From Abelmoschus esculentus (lineage: Eukaryota > Streptophyta > Magnoliopsida > Malvales > Malvaceae): a stretch of 64,000 nt of DNA. Each line of letters opens with the position of its first letter. The first letter of the stretch is position 1. Of the stretch, positions 1-11,612 are shown piece by piece. Below the pieces are notes generated by a model. The model ran no database searches, was not told the DNA's origin, and worked only from the letters and a program-made list of their open reading frames with translations. Position numbers and translations under genes: made by a program. The stretch spans positions 19,742,517-19,806,516 of the forward strand of contig JAUCBN010000005.1 of the NCBI GenBank assembly GCA_035048815.1. Direction: 5' to 3'.

Positions 1-833
1 GTGATACTTGCTATGGAAGCAAATTGATTATTCAATCATCAACATCTAAGATAGAGTGTTATTAATTTTCTAGAACGAATACAAGGTGATATATATGGGC
101 CCATACACCTTTCTTAAAGATCATCTAGATATTTTATGATTTTTTTCGATGCATCGACTAGATGGTTATGTGTATCCTTATTATTAACCCACAACTTGAT
201 GTTTGCGAGGCTACTTGCTTAGTTGATAAAATTACGAGCACATTTTCCAGATTATTTTATAAAGACAATCAGTCTTGATAATGTTGATGATATGTAATTT
301 TACATGTAGTATCACAAATTCGCATCAAGCTAACAAATGATCATAAGTTCTCCCTATTACAAATGGTTTTTGGTCAAGAACTAAATATTTCTCATCTTAG
401 ATTTTTTGTGTGTGATATATGTTCTAATTGTTCCACCACAACGCACAAAGATGAGTTTTCTTAGGAATATGTATCGGATTTAAGTATCTTGAGCTTTTGA
501 TAGGGAATTTATTTACAACTCGATTTATTGACTATCATTTTAATGAGTCAATTTACCCAACATTAGGGGAAAAAATAAATAGCTGCAGAAAGAAATAAGT
601 TACAATGAATTATCATTTTCTCTTTTTGACCCACGTGTTACACAATGTGAACTATAAGTTCAATGGATAATTCATTTAGCAAATCAATTGCCATATGATT
701 TTGCTAACCCTAAAAGAGTGACTAAGTCACGTATACCAACTATGAATGCTTTGATTAAATTTGATGTCATAGAATGACAAACTCTAGTTGCTAATGAGTC
801 TAACTTATGCTTGAAACGTAGTAGACAAGTAAG
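1..833 (+). mobile_element. Decayed Ty1/Copia pol, integrase part (5' fragment)
   Basis: Broken reading frames on the + strand recall a Copia integrase. Near 75-110 the translation gives RIQGDIYGPIH, like the integrase core start. Around 440-540 there is a run like the segment after the core, and 690-770 reads PKRVTKSRIPTMNALIKFDV, typical of the linker between integrase and reverse transcriptase. Many stops and frameshifts show it is long dead. The 5' part lies outside the window. The linker ends at 833 in LKRSRQV and resumes at 4317 as SSKEILEKENE, so the intervening 3.48 kb is a later insertion. Confidence 0.8.
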
Positions 834-3800
834 TGTTATACAAGAATTTTGAATAAAAAATAATAATAAATAATTGAAAACAAAAATAGAAAATATAAAA
901 AAAATAATAATAATAAAAAATAAAAAACAAGGGATAATGGGAGAGATTTCAGGATTTGAGGGTTGTTAGGATTGAGTGATTTTAGGAGAGGGTGGAGTTT
1001 GATTGTTTTTAGGACTTTGATTCAAGCCCTTTTAAAAGGGGACGGCTAAGATAAGAGGGATCAATCTGACAAGGGAAATTGTTTTTTTGGGTTGGAGTTG
1101 TGAAGCACGAGATTGAAGGTAGGCTTCGCATTTATTGTTTTTTTTTCCTTAATACCGATTATGTTTTCAATCCTAGTAGGTGGGTTTTGGCTTTTCAAAC
1201 TAGGATTTGAACTGTTTTCGGATAGATCTAGGTTGAAATCTAGACTCGTTTGATTCGTTTAGGTGATGAATCCGGTTGTCAAAGGTGGTTTTAATGCTTA
1301 AATCATTGATTTCTGAGTGTTTTGGGTGTTTTCGAAGCTTTTTTAGAGTTTTTTAAGGTTTCCGGTGAACTCGTCGGCGTTTGGAAACGGTAACCGGAGG
1401 GAAAACGCGGCGGCCGAAAGTTTTTGGGGTCGCCGAAAAACTCGTCGAAGATGGTCGGTGGTCGGTGGTTTGGATCTGGCGGCGGAAGGTGCAGCGGTTT
1501 AGTGGCCGTGTTCATCATGTTCTTCATGAAAATGAAGAACATGGATGAACACTCTTTAAAAACCATGGTGTTTGATCTTTCTTAGTTAAGGTTTCTAGTT
1601 TTTGGTGTTAGGCCCAGAGAGTTATAGGAGCTGCTGAGTCAACCGAGTGTGTGGTGAGGAGATATGACCGAGTCAACTCGATTTTAGGGGGTATATCGCC
1701 TTCAAAACGCTACCGTTTTGTGGGCGCGGGTCATACGGGTCGGATCCAGGTTAATCCGGATCTGCGTGTTTTTAAATAATAAGGGGAAATTACCCCCGTG
1801 GTCCCCCAAACTTTGAACCGTATTTTATTTTGGTCATCAGATCTCTTAATTAGGGCCCAAAACTTTAGAATTCACTCAATTTAGTCCCTAAATGACCCCT
1901 AGTTGAACACAAAACTCAAAAATTAATTAATCTAGATATTTATTGGGTTTAATTTAATTTTTAAGGCTTAGAAATATTTTAATTAGGTTCTTAATTGAAT
2001 TTAATTTAATTTCTAGGATGAAACTTTAAATTAATTTAATCTAATTGGATCTAGTTTAACCTTAATTTGAACCCTAGGCCTAAAATTCGATCAACTTACA
2101 CTTTAATTAGGGCTAGTGTAATTTTAAGACTTAGGATTAACTTAATTAAATACTTAATTGAATTTAATTAAAATTTCCTAAGTTTAAATTTTTTTATCTT
2201 AACCTAATTAAGCCTAAACTTCATCCTTAAATCTTTTTGCCCTTTTAATTCTTTCCTTGTGCTATATAAGCTTTGTTAGACTTATTTTGATATAACTTAA
2301 AGTAAATTTTCAAAGGACTAATTTGTAAAAATTTGTAAAATATTTTTCTTGAAATAAAATTTTCAAAAACTCGATTTAAAGTTGTCAAAATGGTTTATAA
2401 TATGTTTAACTTTTTATCTGCATTGAATATACTTTTAAAAGTCAATAAAATGGTCAAAAGTGTTTTCCAAAGCTAAAAGTCTCGAAACCTTGTTGAAAGG
2501 TTTCGAAACTTTCAGGATAAAATGACCTGCCTTTTGAAACCCTGGCAAGGTTTCGAAACCTTGTTTAAAGGTTTCGAAACTTTCAACCTGTAACGGCTAC
2601 TTTATTTAAAATTCTTAAAGATTTCGAAACCTCTAGTAAAGGTTTCGAAACTTCTGTGCAGGTGAGCATTAAATGCTCAATCTTAATGACAACCAACGGC
2701 TCCAAAGTACTTCCAACGGCTACAAACGATTAGAATCAATTAAGAGCATACAAAAGAGGTCTGAAAAACGTATTGGAACAAGAAGAAAGCCTATCCAAAG
2801 ATTCAAGCATTCATATATTCAAGTTGTGCTTCATTTCCAACCTTTCTTGCAAAAACACTAGTGTGTTCTTTATTTGTAATCTTTTACTAGTGTTTAATTG
2901 GGTATGTGAGAGAGCTTAATTTGTGCAAACATCTACCTTGTGAGGATTTCCTTGTTTGCTTCTTTGTACTCAAATTTGGGGATTGATTCAATAGACTTTG
3001 GGGTATAAGTCTATTGAATTGTGTAAGGTTACTCCTTATCCTTAAAGGAAAGACAAATTAGTAAATTTGTGGAAAATCCTTAGTGTGGTCACTAAGTTAG
3101 TGGATGTAGACTTCATTGAGGAAGTTGAACCACTCTAAATCTCCTTGCAATTTCCTTCCTTTACAATTAGTGTCCACCAAATTTTAAAAATCCAATTCAC
3201 CCCCCTCTTGGAGTTTTTCGATCGATTGCAACACTCATCAAGCTTCCTTATTTCAATGTATTCACCCACATGTTGTAAGATGAACACTTATCTCTTCAAT
3301 AAGAAGTAACTTAGTTCCTTTATCTTATTCGTTTGTTCTTTTATTTTATTTTATCATTTATTTTGCGTTTTAAAATCATATAACATATTTGTTAGGGGAT
3401 CACTTAATCTTCATTTAGTTAATTAATTTAGAGCCTTTTAGGGTTAGTCGCTTTAATTAATTAATTAATTAAATAAGGAGATAACTTAGCAATGATAACA
3501 TTTAAATCTTATACCTCGGATACACTAAATGGTCAGTGTTTTGACGTACCATGATGTTGGCCTAAAGAGTGTACCTTGGTATCGAATTGATGTGCTATCA
3601 AAACCTAGTAATGAACTCATTAATTTAGGTTTAGAATTAAATAAAATTGATTAGGCAAATAATCAGTGACATTAATAGTATTATTAATTTTGTTAAGTGA
3701 CAAGATGGTAGTGTCCGAGCATTCGGATGTTATCATACACTTGGTGAAATTAATAATTTAAATAGGGTTTTAATACTTAATTAATTGAGCCTTTCTAGGT

Positions 3801-4316
3801 TAGAGCTTAAAATGAACAAGATAATAAATGGTTATGCATTTAAACCTTTTGAGGCGGAATTTATATTTCTTTAAATTTGGGTGAGGTTTCCTATCTAGAA
3901 GAGTCTTATTCAAGCCCGTGTTTAAAAGAAGTATATTTTCTTATTCAAAAGGATATCCTCAATTCGAACGATATTTAGTTTACGATAAAGAATTAAATTA
4001 ATATCTATATTCGAAATACCAAAATGCCACGTGTAATTAATAAGGTACCAATTTTGGGCGTTTGTAAGGGTCGTCCTTACACGTAACCGACTCCCGAACC
4101 CAAATATTCTTTAATGAATCTCTGGTTTGTTTTATGGTGTCTGGCCTACCGAAGTGGCCGGTGGCGACTCCAAATCATTTTAAAAATTAAGTAATATACG
4201 ATTTTTTTAATTTGGGTTTTTCAAGATTAAAAGCTTTAAATTCGGATTTTTTTTCATTCAACACGCCAGGCTATTATTTACATGTATTCGGTTTTTAAAA
4301 CGGTCGCGACAGTAAG
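829..4316 (+). mobile_element. Tat/Ogre-type solo LTR (834-4311) with target duplication GTAAG
   Basis: The unit begins TGTTATACAAGAA at 834 and ends GGTCGCGACA at 4311. It is flanked by GTAAG at 829-833 and 4312-4316. Its two ends and long internal stretches match, in reverse complement, the LTR at 27096-29107: the TTAATTAGG-rich middle, the segment around 3955-4080, and a GGTGGCGACTCC stretch near 4160. No internal coding region is present, so this is a solo LTR left by LTR-LTR recombination. Without the 967-bp insertion and its duplication the LTR is about 2.5 kb, close to the 2.0-kb copy elsewhere in the window. It sits exactly inside the Copia pol frame. Confidence 0.9.
2269..3245 (+). 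mobile_element. Second solo LTR (2274-3240) nested in the first, target duplication AGCTT
   Basis: The inserted unit starts TGTTAGAC at 2274 and ends ACTCATCA at 3240. AGCTT occurs at 2269-2273 and 3241-3245. Similarity to the 27096-29107 LTR stops at the left edge and resumes at the right edge. The sequence holds six copies of a motif containing TTTCGAAAC (2480-2655) and the string CCAATTCACCCCCCTCTTGG near 3192. That string is common in LTRs of the SIRE/Maximus Copia lineage, so I infer that lineage with moderate confidence. No coding capacity is seen; the 62-codon open stretch at 2673 is incidental. Confidence 0.85.
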
Positions 4317-5379
4317 TTCCAAGGAAATCCTCGAAAAAGAAAATGAGCTATATTTTATGATGGTCTGATCGAGGAATCAATGATTATAAAAATCTCTAGA
4401 AGAGATTAAATGGTCTCCAACAGAGACATTGACATGACTCAAGTACCTGATAATAAAGAGATCTCAATATATTATGTCATGTTTGTTATAAGTGAAACTG
4501 AAATTAAATCGACGTCGTTTATATATTTGCATGCAATATAGCACTAGAGATTTTATTTGATGATATGGATCATGAATCATTGTCAATTGAGCAATGTAAA
4601 CAAAAAAATGATTGACCAACATGAAAGAGGCAATTGAGGCGAAACTAAAATCTTTTTTTGAAAAGAGAAGTATTTGGGCCTATAGCCCGTACATTGAAAT
4701 TTGTAAAACTCGTGGATATAAACGAGCCTTTGTGAGAAAGAGAAATCAAAAGGGGAAATCATGAGATATAAGCTCATTTGGTTGTACAAGGATTCTCGCA
4801 AAGACATAAAATTGATTATGAGAAAAATATATTCCTCGGTGGTGGATGCAACTACTTTTAGATTTTGATCAGTCTGACAATAAATAAAATTACTCGGTTT
4901 CTGCCTAATGGATGTTGTTACATCATATTTGAATAGGCCTCTTGACAATAATATTTACATGAAACTTCCGAAAAGATTTAGATTGTCATAAGTAATTCAT
5001 TCAAGTTCTCGAGAACATTATTCAACAATATTGAATATATCTTTTATGGATTGAAACAATTTAGGCGTATTTGATATAATCGCCTCATTGAATACTTATT
5101 TAGTATGATACTATATGAATTATTTAATTTCCTCGGAACATTTTTATTAAGAGATTTAGCTCTGAATTTTTATTGTGGTGTATGTCGATGATTTGAATAT
5201 CATTGAGAATCATGAAGAGATCTCCTCAAATCCTTATGCATCAATCGACATACAGAAAAGATATTTAAAGAAACTTCACATGCATAACGCATATTTATTG
5301 ATCACCCTTATGGTTGCTAAGTCTCTTAATGTAAATGATTTACCTTAATATTTGAGGATAGTATTTAATATTGAATTAT
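4317..5379 (+). mobile_element. Decayed Ty1/Copia pol, reverse transcriptase part
   Basis: Shifted + strand frames give reverse-transcriptase landmarks in order: KTRGYKRAFV near 4707, the LMDVVTSYLNRPLDNNIYMK block around 4910-4960, a LKQFRRIWYNR-like block near 5060 and a VYVDDLNII block (YVDD active site) near 5185. A final segment near 5225-5345 resembles the region just after the reverse transcriptase palm. Frameshifts and stops are frequent. The RNase H region is missing; the sequence passes from there almost directly to a purine-rich tract and a putative LTR. It continues the integrase fragment at 1-833. Confidence 0.8.
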
Positions 5380-5392
5380 GGAGATTCAAAGA

Positions 5393-5773
5393 TATTATGT
5401 GATATTTTTATGAGGGGGAGTAAATACGCGTTGCACTCTTTTTTCCTTAACCAAGGTTTTGTCCCAATGAGTTTTCCTGGTAAGGTTTTTAATGAGGCAA
5501 CATGTTATGCGTATCAAAGATGTGTGTACTCTTTTTCCTTCACTTAGATTTTTTTTCCACGGGGTTTTTATCTCCATTAGAAATATTATCTCCATTAATT
5601 AGAGTTTAATACATTATGTACTGCTTATGCCTATAAATAGATGAGTTTGTGAAAGCATTGTATACAAATAAATATTGAGAATAATACAAATACCTCTCTT
5701 TATATCTTCTCTTTGTTCTTTCATTCTTGTTCTTTATTCTTGTTTTATTTCTTCATTATTTTATTTATAACAA
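5393..5773 (+). mobile_element. Putative 3' LTR of the decayed Copia element
   Basis: A purine-rich tract, GAGGGGGAG near 5413, is followed by a stretch resembling LTRs of a common plant Copia group: a CACTCTTTTTTCC run, CAAGGTTTTGTCCC, a TTTTCCTGGTAAGG-like run, a TATAAATAG box near 5633, and a T-rich end near 5770 closing in AACA. The left boundary and the target duplication could not be fixed, so the limits are approximate. The 5' LTR lies outside the window. Confidence 0.5.
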
Positions 5774-6530
5774 TAGTTGAATTTTAAAAATTTTATTTAA
5801 CATATCCCTAATCGAACAAACTTCAATGGCCCATTGTTTAGCCCAACTAATTTAATTTAATCGATTAATTCAATTTTGATCAAATAATAAATATCCCTCT
5901 TGAGGAAATTATATTATGAACCATTTTCACCACGTCATCCGCGATCTCGTCCATTAAAATTCAACCATTTATTTTTCCTGTCATTTCTTAAGGATGAATT
6001 TTTTTTTGCCTTGTAAACAGGGAGTGAATGGTTACAAAGAAGTGAATTATAAATGGATTAATGATATAAAAAAATAAATAAATGATTGAATTTTAGTGAA
6101 CAGAAACACAAATAAAATAATGAAAAAGATTCACGTTATAATTTTTAATTTTTGAAACTCTATGAAAAAATATTTCAAAGATTTTTTTATAAAATTACAA
6201 GTGAAATTTGGGATTTTTGCATAAATCTAAAAAGAAAAATGTCAGGGTCATCACAATATTAAAGGAACGGTTGTTGTTGTTCTTAAAGATTACAGGTTCG
6301 AACACCAGTAATATCAACACATTGATTGAGCGATCAATGTTTAATGGTTAAAAATAAACTCTAGAACAAATACAATTGTAATATTGTAGCTAGTTCAAAA
6401 AAAGATCGCAGAAACCTTAAAAAATTGAAATTTCAAAATATTGGTGCCCAAATTGAAATATTTTTCACTAGATTAACAAAACAGAAACATGTTGAAAAGT
6501 TGGATGAGTAAGTAATCAGTTTACCCTATT
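5774..6530. other. Intergenic AT-rich DNA upstream of the RWP-RK gene
   Basis: No gene is seen. A SINE-like B-box motif, AGGTTCGAACACC, lies at 6294-6306. It is followed by a stretch resembling the reverse complement of 56080-56170, so both may be remnants of one SINE family. The last 100 bases before 6611 are presumably promoter and 5' UTR of the gene that follows. Confidence 0.5.
6238..6400 (+). repeat. SINE-like remnant with B-box
   Basis: The B-box-like string GGTTCGAACACC is preceded by a GT-rich leader and followed by a moderately AT-rich tail. The reverse complement of 56080-56235 shows the same layout, with GGGTTCGAACATC, then AATAATATCA and TTGAGCGA. No target duplication was located, so the ends are approximate. 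Confidence 0.35.
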
Positions 6531-6610
6531 TATTTGTGGTTGGAACAAACTAAAGCGGCAACTCTGCCGGCAAGCGTAGAGCGAGTAACGCAGAGAAGAA
6601 AAAGAAGAAG

Positions 6611-9423
6611 ATGAGCTTCAAACACCATAACTCCAACTCTGCTGCTGCTCAATCTCTCTCGTTTGATGACGTTGCCGATTTCTTCTCTCTTCCTCTCGAT
6701 GACGCCGCTTCCACTCTTGGTATTTTTTTCTTTTAATTTTTAAATATTTAATTCGAGATTTCAATCCTTTTGGTCCTTATCATTTCTATATTGAATCTCT
6801 ATCCCTTAGGCGTTTGCTCCTCTGTTCTCAAGAAAATCTGCCGTGAAAATGGTCTTGACAGATGGCCTCATCGTAAGGTAACCCCTCTTTCTATCGAATT
6901 GAAATTTGAATTCTTTCCTTTCTCGACTATCTGTACTTTCATGGTGATAATCGTCAGAATTCCTTTCCAATGATTAGATATTGTCATATCCCTTGATGGG
7001 TAGTTTAGATTTTTAGTGTAGAAAAAGGAATTTTCAATTCTTCACTTTCTTGTCTGCACTTTCATGGTTGTGTTTAATTTGTGCTTGCAGTTAAACAGAT
7101 ATGGGTTTTTCTTTTCTTTTCTATTCTATTCTATTCTATTCTATTCTATTCTATTCTATTCTATTCTATTTTTCCCCTTTGTTATAAAAATCTTTTAATT
7201 TTGTACTGTTTTTTAACAATGTATGTGGTTTTTTAAATGAGGTTTAGTTTTTAGCTGGGAAGAGCGTTGAAGAAATTAAGAGGCAAGCGTTTAGAGAAAG
7301 AAGAAAAGAAATAGCCGAGCTTCATCGACAAAGGTATAATGTCAAAAGATTTGCTTGGTTTGATTTTCTTCATTCATGATAATTTGGATTTATTTATTTT
7401 AGTTGTAGGGGTTCAAGTTGGTGGTTTTTGTGGATTTTCTTGATGGTAACATGTGTGTTTTGTGCTTTTGTTAATTTTGTAAACACATAATTCACCTTAA
7501 GCTGTGTCTATGTTGTCATAGGAAAATGTTGTCATAACTATGTTGTTTGGACTAGGGCGAGTGTCGGATATGGGCACATGTCAAACGTGGTTATATTCGA
7601 TTTTTCTGTAAATTTTGTCATGTGTTTGGAGGGTTCTTAAAGGGTCGTATCTCTGTACTTATGCTTGGATGTGTGTTAGACTGTTAGATATTATCATTAG
7701 ACACGAATACTTTAAAAGAAATCCAGAGTGGGAGTAATAGCAGTGATTAAAAGTTTTAACAGATGATGAAATGAGATAAAAACGCAGATATTCTGGGATT
7801 CTTGTTGATTTCATTGTTTGTTCTTCCTTTTAAAAAATCTCACTAGGATTCATTTAATGGTGTAGATTAAAAGTTAAAATAGATGGTGAAACGAGATAAT
7901 ACTAATATAACACTATCTCATCTCTGTTAAACTTGTGAATCTCACTTGGTGTTTGTAGGGCTGTAAATGAACCACGCTTGAACAAGTAAATCTTTGTTCA
8001 TGTTCATTTGTTTATTTTTAAGTTTACTCTTGTTCGTTTCATGTAAAATTTTAAAATTGTGTTTACGTTCGTTTATTTAAAATTATGTGTGTTTGTGCTC
8101 ATCAGTTTAACTAAACAAACTTGTTTAGGAAACATTAAACGAACATGTTCACGAATATAAAAAAGAACATATTTGGAAACAATTAGAAATGTGTTCATGA
8201 ATAATAAACAAACTATAAATGAACATATCTCTTAATTTTTGATATAAAATGATCAAACATAAATATTAATAACTAAATTATAAATAAATAAACACACATA
8301 AACAATGATCGATTATAATAGTAAATGAGCTTCAAACAAACTTAAACAAGCTTGCCAATGAACATATGTGGTGTTCAATTCATTTACTCAACAAGCGTCA
8401 AAATCTTCTTCATGTTCGCTTATTTAGCTTGATAAATGAGCAGAAACTGAAGTGTCCATGACATGTTCATTTGCATCCCTATGTATGCGTGATACATACG
8501 ATATTGTTCAGCCCATCTACTCTTTCTTTTTGCCAAATAAAAAAAATGAAGAAGTCATTAATCTTATGGCTGCCCACCCACAAAATTGTAGATTGGAGAC
8601 GATTAAAATAGATAAATTATCTTTTGTATATCTTATCTCTTAGATGTTTTATCTCTAGCCTAACTCTTATCTTAAAGTGTAGATAAAGATAAAGATAAAG
8701 ATTTAGAGATAGCCTAGCTAAGGAGGCCAAGTTTTCTGTAAATATAAGATAAGAAAAACAGAGTAGTAATTACTTCTCTTGTTGAACCGTGATGTTCTTC
8801 TATCAGCATGTCAGTTTCTTTGTATTATTGACTGTTTTAAGATTTCCATATTACTGGTATTTCATGGTTCTGCATGCTGCAGCTCTCAATCTCAACCATT
8901 AAGCAATGAACAACCCAAATTACAAGGTGGTGCAGTAGTGCCTAACTTACAGCAACAAGGAGCAAAAAACATACTAATGGGGCAGACCCTAAATTTTAGC
9001 CATCAAAGCTTGATGATAGGAACGAAAATGTCGGATGAATTTAAGTTTGGATTCCCATCTGATGGCTTATCGATCACTACAAACAAGTGGTGGGGAAGTA
9101 GCAAGTCTGATAGCGATGAAGTGGTAGATGTTGATGGAGCTGAAACTGAGGGAGAAGACAAGCATCAAAGTGTAGAATTGCCTGATGATATTGCCAATGA
9201 CAAACCCGATGAAAATGGAAAATCAGAGGACAATGTTAATCCTCAAGGGTCAGCTCTACTGGCAGCTGTTAGAAGAAGGGATATGGAAGAAGGACGAGAA
9301 GCACTTAAACTTGGTGTCCGCAGGGGCCATGGAATGAAAAAGCTAAGTAGCAGAAAGGCGTCACTGCTGGTTCGAATATTCAAATCTTCATTGCCTAATG
9401 ATTGGTTCCATGCCCCTTGCTAA
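6611..9423 (+). CDS. Short RWP-RK domain-containing protein (putative transcription factor)
   Basis: Four coding exons join in frame: 6611-6719, 6810-6877, 7248-7333 and 8883-9423, giving 267 residues. All junctions are GT-AG. Residues about 18-75 form an RWP-RK-like domain. It starts in FDDVADFFSLPLDDAASTLG, continues with LKKICRENGLDRWPHRK, where RWPHRK is the signature, and ends in a basic helix after FLAGKSVEEIKR. The family is plant-specific and binds DNA in nitrogen or germline programmes; the target here is unknown. The C-terminal two thirds are acidic and low-complexity, ending HAPC. Lacking the N-terminal NLP region and a PB1 domain, the protein is smaller than NLPs. A 3' UTR intron is likely at 9471-9729. 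Intron 3 carries a fold-back repeat. Confidence 0.8.
7121..7170 (+). repeat. Microsatellite (CTATT)10
   Basis: Ten perfect tandem copies of the pentamer CTATT lie in intron 2 of the RWP-RK gene. They are preceded by imperfect CTTTT units. This is a probable length-variable marker. Confidence 0.95.
7958..8485. repeat. Fold-back repeat rich in GTTCATGTTC words, in intron 3 of the RWP-RK gene
   Basis: The left edge GGGCTGTAAATGAAC and the right edge GTTCATTTGCATCCC are near inverted copies. In between, AAACAAACTTGTTTA, GAACATGTTC and related words recur in both orientations. It looks like a non-coding MITE-like or satellite-like insertion. No convincing target duplication was found. The 63-codon open stretch at 8452 is incidental. 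Confidence 0.6.
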
Positions 9424-9800
9424 TTTTATCAAGGATGAGAAGATCCAGATATCATGACTACGTGTGCAAGGTAAGACTGAATAGTTGGACTGACATCACG
9501 TCATTGCCTTTCATTTATTCATTTCATTTTACAATCTTTGGCACACATAATCAGCTTTTCTTTTTGTCGAACAATGATTCAGAAATGTTAGATGTTCTGC
9601 AGTATTACCCTGTAACTTAGACACAAACTTGGCTAGTGATTGGTTCAATGCTTTAGCTGTCCCAGAATGCATTTAACTTTTACTAGAATCGGCTTCTCCA
9701 CACCAATAGGTTTACTGTTTTGTTCACAGGTTGAAGATCATGTGAGTGAACAATTGTGTCCCAAAATTAACTGTAATTGGTATGTGTGAGAATTTTATGG
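9424..9800 (+). other. 3' UTR and 3' flank of the RWP-RK gene
   Basis: After the stop at 9421-9423, a donor CAAG|GTAAGA at 9470/9471 and an acceptor TTCACAG|G at 9729/9730 suggest a spliced 3' UTR. Terminal UTR introns can expose a transcript to nonsense-mediated decay. The 72-codon open stretch overlapping here at 9402 is not supported as a gene. Confidence 0.4.
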
Positions 9801-9815
9801 ATAAGTTGGGTCATA

Positions 9816-10300
9816 TTTAGGGGTGCTTAACTCGAACTCTACTCGGTCAAAATTTGATAAATGATTCGGATTGACTCGAACTTGACTCAAGACTTTAACG
9901 AGTTGAACTGAACAAAGTTTAACTCGACTCTAAAAGTTAAGTTTGCGATCCCCTCGTTAATTTTTTAAAATATTTTATTCAAAAAATAAATCTAAATAAT
10001 AATTAATGTGTGGATTGTTACTTTAGTTTTAATATGCTACTTTTGTGTATTTGTAAATTGTTAGTTTGGAATTCAGATTTAGGTGTTACACTCTTTTTGA
10101 TATTTTTTTGTTAAATTTAGTAATTTATGTATTATTAAATTTTATTTTTAGTTAAAAATAAGATAATTTTTTAATGAGTTTAACGAGTAACAAAACAATT
10201 TAATGAACAATGAGTTGAATTGAGTTACATATTTTTTAATGAGCACGAGTCGAGTACTAACTCGTGATCGACTCGTTTGATAAATATCTCTAATCATATT
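9816..10300. repeat. Dispersed repeat with alternating ACTCG/CGAGT words
   Basis: Words such as AACTCGACTC and GAGTCGAGTACTAACTCG recur in both orientations around an AT-rich centre, giving partial fold-back symmetry. Related copies lie at about 51060-51610, 54345-55075 and 56610-57130, so this is a dispersed non-coding family. Ends are approximate. Confidence 0.55.
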
Positions 10301-11420
10301 TATGTTTAATAATGGCCGAGTAGTTGATAGTAAGAAAGTTCTGTCATGTCTAGGGATGGTTATGGGTTGAGTTGGATTGAGTTTTTGGTTGATGCATACC
10401 CAACTCTAAAATTTAATACATCTACCCAAATTTGATTTGATCTGATATTTTTATGATACTCCAAGGATTTTAATTTTGATCTAAATTTTAAAGTAAAAAT
10501 TTGAATCCGACCCAACCCGATAAATATTTTTTGTGTTCTCTAAATGTACATATACATATTATACATGGATTAAGACTATTTAATTTTTTTTGAATATTTT
10601 TTTATCTACGAAAGAGAAAGAGAAATTGTTATTTTAAACCTATAAATTAAAGAGAAATATAATATTTTAACCGTTAATTTTAATTATTTTTACTATTTAA
10701 TTAAATTACTATTTCAGTTAAATAATATTTCATACATCTATTATAATTAAAATATAATTTGAACCCTTATTTTATAATTAAATCATATTTATATGGTTCT
10801 TTTAAGTGATTCTTTCCTTAAATAATTAATAATCGTAACTTAGAAGACAAATTCAACTTTATTATTATTACATTCCCTCTTTCATATTTTAATAATGTAA
10901 CAAAATAAAGTTAAAGAGGAGACTTGAAAAAAGTAAAGTATATGAATAATCATTAAATTAATTAAAATTATTTTTTATTATTGAAATTTTTAAAATTAAA
11001 AGTTGATTGCCAAATTTATTAAACTATTACAATAATATTTTAAAAATTATAAATTATAAAATATTAATAAATATAAAATCCACTTTACAATAATTAATAA
11101 GTTTTAATGATATTTTATAATTGTTTAATAAAGTTCACTAATAATCTTTTGTATACTAACAAAATAGATTAATTTGGGACAAGCTTTATTTAAAAAGTTG
11201 TGCTTCAAATTAAAGTCTGTATTAAGTATTAACTTCCCTCATTAGTGGCTTTATTTTCTCCCTAATCCCATGAATATATGATCCCCAATAAAAAGGCACT
11301 TTTGTTGACTTAGGAAATCAATTAAATATCAAGACAATATTACATGGTTGGATAATTTTTTTCTGAATTAATATAAATAAATATTGAATTCAAATATCTG
11401 AATTTATTAAAAAAGAAATG
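10301..11420. other. AT-rich intergenic DNA
   Basis: No gene or open frame of note is seen. Around 10350-10530 there is another degenerate repeat with GGTTGAGTTGGATTGAG and CCGACCCAACCCGA words. The remainder is very AT-rich with no clear structure. Confidence 0.5.
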
Positions 11421-11612
11421 AGATTATCGACACAGGTTGGCCTAAGCGGTAAATAACATGGTTTCGCTTAAACAAATCTGAGGTTCGAGACGTTGTATAT
11501 GCAGAAATCACTCTTAGAAGACTCACTCACCAAACATATGCGACGTAAATCAGTTCAGATTAGTCGGGATTAAAACTTTGAAAAACATAAGAACAATAAA
11601 AAAAAAGATTAT
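11421..11612 (+). mobile_element. tRNA-related SINE (11428-11605), target duplication AGATTAT
   Basis: An A-box-like string TGGCCTAAGCGG (about 11437-11448) and a B-box-like GGTTCGAGAC (about 11482) are spaced as in a Pol III internal promoter. The unit ends in an A-rich run at 11598-11605. AGATTAT flanks it at 11421-11427 and 11606-11612. The size, about 178 bp, and the layout fit a plant SINE. It is not a tRNA gene: there is no cloverleaf or CCA-stem arrangement. Confidence 0.75.

Noticed and set aside
4583..4948. 121-codon open frame on minus
   Set aside because: It lies antisense to the decayed Copia reverse transcriptase, whose motifs are on +.
22..5379. Working Copia polyprotein
   Set aside because: Stops and frameshifts occur throughout, RNase H is missing, and 3.48 kb of later insertions split it.
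11437..11492. tRNA gene
   Set aside because: A and B boxes are present but there is no cloverleaf, and the A-rich tail and target duplication mark a SINE.
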